Source: Pseudoxanthomonas beigongshangi
GTDB lineage: Bacteria > Pseudomonadota > Gammaproteobacteria > Xanthomonadales > Xanthomonadaceae
Reading direction: 5' to 3'
Length of the DNA stretch: 64,000 nucleotides
NCBI RefSeq assembly: GCF_016820515.1
Contig: NZ_JADHDV010000003.1
Location: 1 to 64,000, forward strand
The number at the start of each line of letters is the position of its first letter. The stretch's first letter is position 1. The notes beneath the pieces were generated by a model. That model saw only the letters and a list, made by a program, of their open reading frames with translations. It made no database searches and was not told where the DNA came from. Positions 1 to 7,989 of this stretch are shown in pieces. The position numbers were made by a program, and so were the translations under genes.

Positions 1-90
1 TGTCTACGGAATCGGGGGCGTACCAATCGGTACAACTACTTAGACTCGCAATCAAGCTGCTGCATTTCCATTGCATTCTCATTTCCGCCC

Positions 91-117
91 AAAAAAAGGC
101 CCGGCTTTCGCCGGGCC
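91..117 (-). terminator. Rho-independent terminator of the TonB-dependent receptor
   Basis: An 8-bp perfect stem (GGCCCGGC / GCCGGGCC, 98-105 and 110-117) closes a TTTC loop. Read on the minus strand it is followed by seven T. It lies 34 bp past the receptor's stop codon, which fits an intrinsic terminator. Positions 1-90 hold no gene that I can support. Confidence 0.85.
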
Positions 118-151
118 CAGTCGCATCGGGAGAGACGATGCGATACAGCGG

Positions 152-3115
152 TTACTTGAAGTTGTAGACGATCTCCGCCGCCACTTCGCGGCCGACCGGA
201 TCATCGACGCAGTAGGCGAAGTCGCCGCACCACTTGTCGCCATAGATCTTGTCGAAGAGGTTGCTGGCGTACAGGTTCACTTTCAGGACGTCGTTGATCT
301 GGTAGCCCACGCTGCCGTTGAAGTAACGGCGAGGTGCGCGGCGATCATAGTGGCGGGGCGAAGTCTGGCCGAAGGTGGGGCTACCCACCGTCGTGTCCTG
401 GCAGGTGTAGTCATCAACGTAGGACAGATCGCTGTAGCCATCGGCCAGCGGCATGCAGCCGCCCCAGCGGTTATCGCGACCACCGGACTTCTGGTACATC
501 ATCAATGTGGCGTTCCACTTTTCCCAGCTCCAGTTGACGCTGGCGGTAATCTTCGTGCGCGGATTCTCCGTGGCACGCGTATCACGCAGTTCATCGGTCA
601 CGGTACGCCGCGACTTGAAGCTCAGCATGTTGGTGTAGTTCAGATTGAAGCTCAGGCTGCCAATCGCCGTGTCCGGCATGCGGTAGCGGGCGCTCACGTC
701 CACACCATCCACTTCGGTCTCGGCACGGTTGATCGGGTTGATGTCGATGGTGACCGAGCCCGCCGTGGTGGCCGGCACGCCCGGTGTACGATGGATGCGG
801 CGGATCGCCTCAGCGCACCACGAGGCGGTTGGCGGTGACGACAGCGGTTTGTTGTCCGGGGTGAAGCCTCCCTGGGTGCAGTAGGCCTCCGTCTTCAGCA
901 ACTCGTCCACGTCGATGGTGTCGATGATGTCCTCGATCTTCACGCTCCAGTAGTCGGCGCTGATCGAGAAATTGGTGAATGCGTCCCAGACGAAGCCAGC
1001 CGTGTACGAGGTACCGGATTCGTACTCCAGATCCGGAGTGCCGCCGCGGTTGATCACCGAGTCTTCGATCTTGTACTGGTCACGCGGGCACTGGCCGGAC
1101 GGACGGTTGGGGTCCAGGGCGCAGGCCACGTAGTCCGTGTTGTCCTCGATGCCCGAGCTGGCCTTGGCATAGACGAAGTGCATGTCCGGCGCGCGGAACG
1201 CAGTGCCATAGGTTCCGCGTACCAGCAGCGTGTCGATTGGGCGCCATTCCAGGCCCAATTGGTAGGTGGTCTCGGCACCACTGCGCACCGCATCGTACTT
1301 GTCGTAACGGGTCGCCAGGTTGGCCGACAGCGTTTCCAGCAGCGGTACGTGGAATTCCACGCCGGCCGCGTAGCGATTGCGGTCGCCGCCGCCCTGCTCG
1401 ATGTTGCCGAAGGGGGTCGACCATTCGCCGGTCAGCGTCTTCGGTTCGGGGGTCAGCCGGTAGCCCTGGCGGGCCGCTTCCACCACGCCGGCAAATCCGA
1501 TCGGGCCAGCCCAGCCCTCGAACAGGTCGCCGGACAGGATGAACTGCGCCTGGGTGAGCCAGGATTCGGCCTTTTTCTGTCCGCGATGGGCAATGGAATT
1601 GAACTGATCCGCGCCCAGGGGGTTCCAGAACTTGTTGTAGTCCGGGGTGAAGATCGGATCGCCGTTCGCCGCGGTGCCCTGCTGTGGTCCCAGGAAGAAG
1701 TCGCGCATCTCGCTCTGGCTGAAGGCCGGGAACTGTTCCTTGACCTCATACTCGGCGCGGCCAATCGACGCTTCCCAGTCGAAGCGGCCGTCTCCCAGCG
1801 TTCCCTTGATACCGGCGCTGAAATCAACCGCCAGTTCCTTGGACTGGGTCAGGAAGGCGGCATCCCCGCCCGCATCCTGCGGCGTGAAGCGCTTGAGGAA
1901 GTTGCGACGGCCGCCGGCACCGTTGTTGACGGTCGGATCCCAGTAGTTGCCGCTGCCGAAACTGTAAAGGAAGCTGCTGGATTCGCCGGTCGTGCGCCAT
2001 GCCCCCAGGCTGGCCCAGCCCTGCAGGTCATCGGTGAAATCATAGGTACCGTACAGGTATAGCGAATCGTCCTTGCTGCCACTGCGCAGCGTCCAGTTCG
2101 CGAATACGCGTTGCGCGCAGACGGTCGGCCCGTTGGTGATCGCACCGGTGTTGCGGTCATAACCACGGATGGTGAACTGGTACATCGTGCTGCCGTACTG
2201 GTCGCAGGCGCCCGGTGGCGGCGCGATGTAGTTGGGAACGCTGCCGACACCGGGAATGTTGGTGCTGGTGCCGTCGTGCATGCGGTTGCCGGTGAACGGG
2301 AACAGCTTGGCGGTGTTCAGCGCGCGCTCGGCCGGCCCCCACGTTGCGTAATCCTTGTCATCCTCGGAATCCATGAACGGGCGCTGCCTGGCCAGCAACA
2401 CGCCACGCTCGAAATGCTGTGCGTTGTAGACCAGGCTCCACTTGTCCCCGCTGAAGCCGCCGGACAACACGAGATCGGTGTTCGCGCGGCCACCGCGGGT
2501 GGCTTCACCGTACTTGGCGCGGACGGTATGCCCTTCCACGTTGCTCTTGAGGATGACGTTGATCACGCCGCCCATCGCGTCGGAGCCGTAGATGGCCGAG
2601 GCGCTTCCCGACAGCACTTCGATGCGCTCGACGATGCCGGACGGGATGTTGTTGAAGTTGGAGAAATTGCTCTTGCCCTGGTAGGGCAGCGGATAATCGG
2701 CGACGCGACGGCCGTTGATCAGCAACAGGCTGCGGCCGGGACCAAGGTTGCGCAGGTTGAGCGGGCTCGCGTTGACCGTGGTGGAACCCCAGTTGTAATC
2801 CTGTTCGACGTTGCCGATCGCTTCGGTGATGGTGGTCAGGGCGTCGTAAACGGTGGCGAAGCCTTCCCGCTTCATCTGCTCGGAAGTGATCACGGTCACC
2901 GGCGCCGGACCTTCGATTCCGGAGCGCTTGATGCGTGAGCCGGTCACGGTGACCGTGTCGAGATTCTTCGCCTTGCCGTCGTTCGCTTGGCTTTCATCGG
3001 ACTGGGTCTGCTGCGCGGTCTGTTCTTCCTGCGCCATCGCGGCCAGGGGACAACTCAATGCCAGCGCCATGGCGGCCGCCAGAACGGTGCGGCGGTTCGA
3101 ATACAAGCGGTTCAT
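152..3115 (-). CDS. TonB-dependent outer-membrane receptor, probably for fucose-containing glycans
   Basis: The 987-residue protein has a signal peptide (residues 1-28, cut after AMA), a TonB-box-like DTVTV near 53-57, a plug domain around 60-190 (VTVITSEQM, INGRRVADYPLP, GSASAIYGSDAMGGVINV) and a long 22-strand-type barrel with internal YGTAFRAPD. It resembles the large Caulobacter/Xanthomonas-type carbohydrate receptors, not siderophore receptors. It would import oligosaccharides into the periplasm using TonB-ExbBD energy. The start is set by a strong GGGAGGG ribosome-binding site nine bases upstream. It is divergent from two fucosidase genes, so fucosylated oligosaccharides are the inferred substrate. 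The chain ends in F-K, where a terminal F is usual for barrel assembly. Confidence 0.88.
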   Translation of the reverse strand: MNRLYSNRRTVLAAAMALALSCPLAAMAQEEQTAQQTQSDESQANDGKAKNLDTVTVTGSRIKRSGIEGPAPVTVITSEQMKREGFATVYDALTTITEAIGNVEQDYNWGSTTVNASPLNLRNLGPGRSLLLINGRRVADYPLPYQGKSNFSNFNNIPSGIVERIEVLSGSASAIYGSDAMGGVINVILKSNVEGHTVRAKYGEATRGGRANTDLVLSGGFSGDKWSLVYNAQHFERGVLLARQRPFMDSEDDKDYATWGPAERALNTAKLFPFTGNRMHDGTSTNIPGVGSVPNYIAPPPGACDQYGSTMYQFTIRGYDRNTGAITNGPTVCAQRVFANWTLRSGSKDDSLYLYGTYDFTDDLQGWASLGAWRTTGESSSFLYSFGSGNYWDPTVNNGAGGRRNFLKRFTPQDAGGDAAFLTQSKELAVDFSAGIKGTLGDGRFDWEASIGRAEYEVKEQFPAFSQSEMRDFFLGPQQGTAANGDPIFTPDYNKFWNPLGADQFNSIAHRGQKKAESWLTQAQFILSGDLFEGWAGPIGFAGVVEAARQGYRLTPEPKTLTGEWSTPFGNIEQGGGDRNRYAAGVEFHVPLLETLSANLATRYDKYDAVRSGAETTYQLGLEWRPIDTLLVRGTYGTAFRAPDMHFVYAKASSGIEDNTDYVACALDPNRPSGQCPRDQYKIEDSVINRGGTPDLEYESGTSYTAGFVWDAFTNFSISADYWSVKIEDIIDTIDVDELLKTEAYCTQGGFTPDNKPLSSPPTASWCAEAIRRIHRTPGVPATTAGSVTIDINPINRAETEVDGVDVSARYRMPDTAIGSLSFNLNYTNMLSFKSRRTVTDELRDTRATENPRTKITASVNWSWEKWNATLMMYQKSGGRDNRWGGCMPLADGYSDLSYVDDYTCQDTTVGSPTFGQTSPRHYDRRAPRRYFNGSVGYQINDVLKVNLYASNLFDKIYGDKWCGDFAYCVDDPVGREVAAEIVYNFK

Positions 3116-3136
3116 TACTTCCCTCCCAGGAAAAAC

Positions 3137-3157
3137 ATTGGTTTAAAGGTCCAGCCT
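3137..3157 (-). promoter_or_regulatory. Candidate operator upstream of the receptor gene (site A)
   Basis: ATTGGT (3137-3142) continues into TTGGTTTAAAGG, which differs by one base from the reverse complement of the site before the divergent fucosidases, and is followed by GGTCCAGCCT, the same ten bases found at 3461-3470. It lies 22 bp upstream of the receptor start. The 376-bp gap 3116-3491 otherwise holds the divergent promoters and no supported gene. The regulator is inferred to be the FadR-type protein encoded at 22016-22780. Confidence 0.45.
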
Positions 3158-3431
3158 ATCGGCGCGCACGAGTCCCTAGCTCCTGCGCTCCCGGCAAACA
3201 TAGCGGTAAGAAATGCGTAAAAATGTGATGTAGTTCTCTTTTTGTACCGATTCAATTCCCTGAAATCGATTTCGGTGCCGGACTGTCATCACGGTTACGC
3301 TTGGATGTGCAGCCAGGCGCCTTTCCCTGCCGTCAAAAGGGATTTCCCACGCCATACAGCCCACCCCCGGCAGCGGTTATCCGCACTCCGGGCAGTCACT
3401 GTTTGCTCCCGCGGATCACTGAATAGCGGGC

Positions 3432-3479
3432 TTGCGTGTGCACGCAATGTGATTACGATTGGTCCAGCCTTTGAACCAA
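3432..3479 (+). promoter_or_regulatory. Sigma70 promoter with overlapping operator (site B) for the fucosidase pair
   Basis: TTGCGT (3432-3437) and TACGAT (3454-3459) are separated by 16 bp. An operator-like ATTGGTCCAGCC starts on the last two bases of the -10 box and would cover the transcription start. TTGGT (3459-3463) and ACCAA (3475-3479) also form an inverted repeat with an 11-bp gap. The same layout recurs at 12799-12837. A repressor bound here would block transcription. Confidence 0.55.
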
Positions 3480-3491
3480 ACGGATTTCCGC

Positions 3492-4892
3492 ATGCGCGTT
3501 CGACGCCCGGCACGCCTTCCCCTGCTCCTTTCCCTGCTCGGCCTGCTTGGCGGAACCGGCGCCTCCCTGGCCGCTGCACCGCTTGCCGATGAGTCCCCCG
3601 CGCCGACCTCCCTCCACGGCGAAACCGATGCGCAGCATGCCCAGCGCATGCAGTGGTTCGCCGACGCCAAGCTGGGCATCTTCATCCACTGGGGCATCTA
3701 CGCGGTGGATGGCGTGGACGAATCCTGGTCGTTCTTCAACGGCAAGATGTCGCATGCCGATTATCTGAAGCAGTTGCGCGGCTTCACCGCCAGCGCCTAC
3801 GACCCGCAGGCGTGGGCGCGGCTGTTCCGCCAGAGCGGCGCTCGCTATGCGGTGCTGACCACGCGGCATCACGACGGCGTGGCGCTGTGGGATTCGAAGC
3901 AGGGGCTCAACGTGGTGCGCGATACGCCGGCCGGACGCGATCTGGTCGGCCCGTTCGCCGATGCACTGCGCGCCGCCGACCTGAAGGTGGGCCTGTACTA
4001 CTCGCTGCCGGACTGGTCGTACCCGGACTACGACGTGTTCACCCGCAAGCAGAAGCGCTATAGCCTCGCCGCCGAGCCGCAGCGCTGGCAGCGCTTCCTG
4101 GATTACTACCAGGGCCAGATCGCGGATCTGCAGCAGCGCTACCGGCCTGATTTGATCTGGTTCGACGGCGACTGGGAGCACAACGCGGGCGAATGGCAGT
4201 CGGCCAAGCTGCGCACCGACATGCGCGCGCGCAATCCCGGGCTGATCATCAATTCGCGCCTGAACGAATACGGCGACTATGCGACACCCGAACTGGGCGT
4301 GCCGGTGGTCAAGCCGGCGCAGACGTATTGGGAACTGTGCCTGACGATGAACCGGTCGTGGGGCTACCAGCCGCGCGACACCGAGTACAAGAGTCCGCAC
4401 CAGATCATCCAGGTCTTCAGCCAGACCCTGTCGATGGGCGGCAACCTGCTGCTGGACATCGGGCCGAAGGCCGACGGCAGCATCGATCCGCGCCAGCTGG
4501 AGATCCTGGAAAAGCTGGGCCGCTGGACCGGCAAGCACAGCGAGGCCATCTATGGCACCACCGCGGGTATCGGCCTGGATCATTACGCCGGCCCGAGCAC
4601 GGTGTCGAAGGATGGCCGCACCGTCTACCTGTTCCTGGACGGAACGCCCAACGGCGATTTGCTGGTGAAGGGTTTCGACAGCAAGGTACTGCGCGCGCGC
4701 GTGGTCGGCGGCGACCAGCCGGTGCAGGCGCGGGTGCTGGGCAAGTACGACTGGTCCAAGCACCCCGGCCTGCTGTTCCTGAGCGTGCCGAAGGCGGCGC
4801 TGGATCCTGATCTCACCGTGATCGCGCTGGAACTGGAGGCGCCGGTGAAGCTCTACCGCGAAGAATCCAAACCCATCGAGAGCAACGGATGA
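3492..4892 (+). CDS. Secreted alpha-L-fucosidase, GH29
   Basis: This 466-residue glycoside hydrolase family 29 enzyme releases terminal alpha-linked L-fucose by retention. A signal peptide (1-28) is followed by the GH29 barrel, with HWGIY at 66-70, HHDG at 126-129 and the nucleophile motif WFDGD at 223-227, where D225 is the expected nucleophile. MGGNLLLDIGPKADG is the usual late GH29 motif. I chose the ATG at 3492 over an upstream TTG at 3459 because the TTG lies inside the promoter/operator, and the ATG gives a clean signal peptide. Its stop codon overlaps the next gene's ATG (ATGA), so the two are translationally coupled. It is the first gene of a two-gene operon. Confidence 0.9.
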   Translation: MRVRRPARLPLLLSLLGLLGGTGASLAAAPLADESPAPTSLHGETDAQHAQRMQWFADAKLGIFIHWGIYAVDGVDESWSFFNGKMSHADYLKQLRGFTASAYDPQAWARLFRQSGARYAVLTTRHHDGVALWDSKQGLNVVRDTPAGRDLVGPFADALRAADLKVGLYYSLPDWSYPDYDVFTRKQKRYSLAAEPQRWQRFLDYYQGQIADLQQRYRPDLIWFDGDWEHNAGEWQSAKLRTDMRARNPGLIINSRLNEYGDYATPELGVPVVKPAQTYWELCLTMNRSWGYQPRDTEYKSPHQIIQVFSQTLSMGGNLLLDIGPKADGSIDPRQLEILEKLGRWTGKHSEAIYGTTAGIGLDHYAGPSTVSKDGRTVYLFLDGTPNGDLLVKGFDSKVLRARVVGGDQPVQARVLGKYDWSKHPGLLFLSVPKAALDPDLTVIALELEAPVKLYREESKPIESNG

Positions 4893-6346
4893 AACTGCAT
4901 CGCCTGTTGTCGCTGGCGCTGCTGGGCGCGATCGCCCTGCACGCCCCTTCCGCCGCGCGCGCCGACAGCCGCGGTGAATACGTCGCCGAAACCGATCCGC
5001 TGGTGGTGCGCAAGCTGGACCAATGGCAGGACTGGAAGTTCGGTTTCATGATGCACTGGGGCCCGTACAGCCAGTGGGGCGTGGTCGAGTCGTGGTCGAT
5101 CTGTTCCGAGGACGTGGGCTGGTGCCAGCGCCCGGAGGGCGTGGCCTATGTCGATTACGTGAAGCAATACGAGGCGCTGCCCGACACCTTCAATCCGGTG
5201 CGTTTCGATCCGGCGGCCTGGGCGGAGGTCGCGCGCGAGGCCGGCACCAAGTACGTGGTGTTCACCACCAAGCACCACGACGGCTTCTCGATGTTCGACA
5301 CCCGCCAGACCGACTACCGGATCACCGCGCCGAACGTGCCCTTCCATGACAATCCGCGCGCCGACATCACCCGCGCGGTGTTCGACGCGTTCCGCGCGAA
5401 GGGTTTCGGCATCGGCGCCTATTTCTCCAAGCCGGACTGGCACAGCGACGACTACTGGTGGCCGCGCTTCGCCACCCCCAACCGCCACGTCAACTACGAC
5501 ACCCGCAAGTATCCCGAGCGCTGGCGACGGTTCGTCGACTTCACCCACGCGCAGATTGGTGAACTCACCCGCGACTACGGGCGCGTGGACATCCTGTGGC
5601 TGGACGGCGGCTGGGTGCGTCCGGGCGATACCCTGGAAGACGTCGCGCAGGGACTGGCCGGCGTGCCGTGGCCGCAGGACATCGACATGCCGGGGCTGGC
5701 GGCGATGGCACGGCGCAACCAGCCGGGCCTGATCGTCGTCGATCGCGCGGTCGGTGGCCGCTACGAGAACTACCGCACACCGGAGCAGAAGATTCCCGAC
5801 GAACCGTTGCCGTATCCGTGGGAAACCTGCATGACCCTGGGCGATTCCTGGAGCTATTCGCCCAACGACAAATACAAGAGCACGCGCACGGTGGTGCAGA
5901 TGCTGGTGGACGTGGTCGCCAAAGGCGGCAACTACCTGCTCAACGTGGGGCCGCAGCCGGACGGACAGTTGCCGGCCGAGGCGGTGAGCCGGCTGCGCGA
6001 AATCGGCGCGTGGATGAAGACCAACGGCGGCGCCATCTACGCCAGCCGCGCGGTGGCGCCGTACCGCGACGGCAAATTCCGCTACACCCGGATGAAGAAT
6101 GGCGACGTGTACGCCATCTACCTGCCCGACGCCGACGAACAGCGGTTGCCGGCGCAGTTGGAAATCCCCGGTCCGTCACCGCGCGCGGGCAGCCGGCTGG
6201 CCGTGCTGGGAAGCGATGTGCAACTGGAGTGGCGCCGCGAGGGTGAACGGACCATCGCGTTGATTCCCGAAGCGGCGCGCGAAGCCACCGCCGGCTCACC
6301 GGCCTGGGCGATCCGCCTGCCGGGGGCGACGGGGCGGATGCGCTGA
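4889..6346 (+). CDS. Secreted alpha-L-fucosidase, GH29 (second paralogue)
   Basis: The 485-residue GH29 enzyme carries a signal peptide (1-25, ARA cleavage site), HWGPY near 56-60, HHDG at 129-132 and the nucleophile motif WLDGG at 237-241 (D239). KGGNYLLNVGPQPDG matches the family. It contains an extra Cys-bearing loop (ICSEDVGWCQ, 71-80) not seen in the upstream paralogue, so the two enzymes probably prefer different linkages. Translation is coupled to the preceding gene by a 4-bp overlap. A hairpin terminator follows. The family is certain; the exact linkage specificity cannot be read from sequence. Confidence 0.9.
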   Translation: MKLHRLLSLALLGAIALHAPSAARADSRGEYVAETDPLVVRKLDQWQDWKFGFMMHWGPYSQWGVVESWSICSEDVGWCQRPEGVAYVDYVKQYEALPDTFNPVRFDPAAWAEVAREAGTKYVVFTTKHHDGFSMFDTRQTDYRITAPNVPFHDNPRADITRAVFDAFRAKGFGIGAYFSKPDWHSDDYWWPRFATPNRHVNYDTRKYPERWRRFVDFTHAQIGELTRDYGRVDILWLDGGWVRPGDTLEDVAQGLAGVPWPQDIDMPGLAAMARRNQPGLIVVDRAVGGRYENYRTPEQKIPDEPLPYPWETCMTLGDSWSYSPNDKYKSTRTVVQMLVDVVAKGGNYLLNVGPQPDGQLPAEAVSRLREIGAWMKTNGGAIYASRAVAPYRDGKFRYTRMKNGDVYAIYLPDADEQRLPAQLEIPGPSPRAGSRLAVLGSDVQLEWRREGERTIALIPEAAREATAGSPAWAIRLPGATGRMR

Positions 6347-6364
6347 CGGCGGCAAGAAAGAAAT

Positions 6365-6392
6365 GGGGCGCCTCGGCGCCCCTCCTCTTTTC
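6365..6392 (+). terminator. Hairpin terminator between convergent fucosidase genes
   Basis: GGGGCGC and GCGCCCC pair around a CTCG loop and are followed by CCTCTTTTC on the plus strand. The position, 18 bp after the stop of the plus-strand fucosidase and before the end of the minus-strand one, fits a terminator. The T tract is imperfect. Confidence 0.6.
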
Positions 6393-6434
6393 AGGTACCG
6401 CGGCGCCGGGCACCCCGGACGACGCGCCCCCCTT

Positions 6435-7949
6435 TCAGTCCCCGTGATAGTCGGGGCGGTCCCAGGCGGCGTCGGCGCTGCGGTGCAGCCCGATGCGTAC
6501 GATGCGCGGCGCCGCGTAGGCGTGCTCGATGACCAGGCGCAACCGCCCGGTGCGCGTCGAGGGCACCCGGTCCAGCTTGCAGTGGCCGATCGTCGTGCCC
6601 CAGGTCAACGGCTGCCAGGCGTCGTCGCGCCAGACGTCGATGCGGTAGTTGGAGACGTGCTGGCCATGCGCGATGGCTTCCTCCAGCCGGATCACGTCGA
6701 ACTCCGCATCGGGCGGCAGCGACAGTTCCAGCCAGCCTTCGCGCGCGTCGCCGCCCGGTGTCCAGAAGCTGTCCGCATCACCATCCACGACCCGCGCCGC
6801 GCCGTCCCCCATGCTCGCCTTCGCGCTCGCGCCACGCGCCAGATCCTTCGCCAGCAGCGCCTCGCGCAGGCGTGCGAAGCCTTGCAGCGCGCGCACGTCG
6901 TTGTCGTGGAACAGGCCATCGGGTGTCGGCGGCACGTTCAGCAGCAGCTTGCTGTTGCGGCCCACCGAGGTGAAGTACAGGTTCATCAGGTTCTGCGGCG
7001 TGCGCACCTTCGCGTCCTGATCCGCATGCCAGAACCAGCCGGGCCGGATCGATACGTCGGTTTCGCCGGGACGCCAGACCGCGCCATAAGGATCGCCCTG
7101 CTGCAAGGCTTCGCCGGTCCACGGATCATCGGCGCCGGGACGCGGCACCCGCGCCGGATCGACGCTGGCCCAGCAGGTGCTGCCGGCGCTGCCGGTCTCG
7201 TTGCCGATCCAGCGCACGTCGGGGCCGGCGTCGGAGAACATCACCGCCTGCGGCTGCAGTTCGCGCACGGTGCGGTGGATGCGCGCCCAGTCGTACTGCT
7301 GGCGCTTGCCGCTGGGGCCTTCGCCATTGGCGCCGTCGAACCAGACCTCGACCACCGGACCGTAGCCGATCAGCAGTTCGGTCAGCTGCTGGATGTAGAA
7401 ATCGTCGTAGGCCTTGCCCTCGCCGTACACGCGCGCGTTGCGATCCCACGGCGACAGGTAGAAGCCGACGCCGAGTCCTTCCGCGCGGCAGGCATCGGTG
7501 AATTCACGTACCAGATCGCCCTTGCCGCCGCGCCAGGGACTGCTGGCGACCGAATGCGTGGTGGTCTTCGTCGGCCACAGGCAGAAGCCGTCGTGATGCT
7601 TGGCGGTGAGGATCATGCTGCGGAAGCCGCTGGCCTTGGCGGTGCGCGCCCACTGGCGCGCGTCGAGCGCCTTCGGGTCGAAGATGGCCGGACTTTCGCT
7701 GCCGTCGCCCCATTCGCGCCCGGTGAAGGTGTTCACCGTGAAATGCACGAACATCGACAATTCCTCGCGCTGCCAGGCCAGTTGCGCGGCGCTGGGGCGC
7801 GGGCGCGGCGCCGCATCCACGATGACCGCTGCGGACCGCGCCGATGTGGCCGCGCCGGCCGCCGCCAGCGGCACCAGCGCGCCGGCCATGCCGGCCGCGC
7901 CGGCGCCCAGGAAACCCCGCCGCGTCCAGCGCGGCCATTGCATCGTCAT
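6435..7949 (-). CDS. Tat-exported alpha-1,3/4-fucosidase, GH29 subfamily B type
   Basis: The 504-residue enzyme starts with a twin-arginine signal (RRGFLG, 10-15), so it is probably exported folded. The catalytic part has KHHDGF at 117-122 and EVWFDGANGEG with nucleophile D205, a sequence typical of GH29-B enzymes that remove alpha-1,3/1,4-fucose from Lewis-type branched glycans. About 150 C-terminal residues (from 360) look like an F5/8-type carbohydrate-binding module. It is last in a minus-strand operon after the GH20 and GH3 genes, 40 bp from the GH3 stop. Linkage preference is inferred from the motif. Confidence 0.85.
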   Translation of the reverse strand: MTMQWPRWTRRGFLGAGAAGMAGALVPLAAAGAATSARSAAVIVDAAPRPRPSAAQLAWQREELSMFVHFTVNTFTGREWGDGSESPAIFDPKALDARQWARTAKASGFRSMILTAKHHDGFCLWPTKTTTHSVASSPWRGGKGDLVREFTDACRAEGLGVGFYLSPWDRNARVYGEGKAYDDFYIQQLTELLIGYGPVVEVWFDGANGEGPSGKRQQYDWARIHRTVRELQPQAVMFSDAGPDVRWIGNETGSAGSTCWASVDPARVPRPGADDPWTGEALQQGDPYGAVWRPGETDVSIRPGWFWHADQDAKVRTPQNLMNLYFTSVGRNSKLLLNVPPTPDGLFHDNDVRALQGFARLREALLAKDLARGASAKASMGDGAARVVDGDADSFWTPGGDAREGWLELSLPPDAEFDVIRLEEAIAHGQHVSNYRIDVWRDDAWQPLTWGTTIGHCKLDRVPSTRTGRLRLVIEHAYAAPRIVRIGLHRSADAAWDRPDYHGD

Positions 7950-7989
7950 CCGATTGCTCCTTCGCGCGCATCGCCACGATGCGTCGCGG

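Noticed and set aside
20-33. GTACC-AATC-GGTAC palindrome containing ACCAAT, similar to the candidate operator half-site
   Set aside because: It lies past the receptor's terminator at the window edge, with an inverted half-site order (ACC...GGT) unlike TGGT-N3-ACCA. No promoter is visible.
3459-3491. TTG start for the first fucosidase
   Set aside because: It lies inside the promoter/operator and would put a polar segment before the signal peptide.
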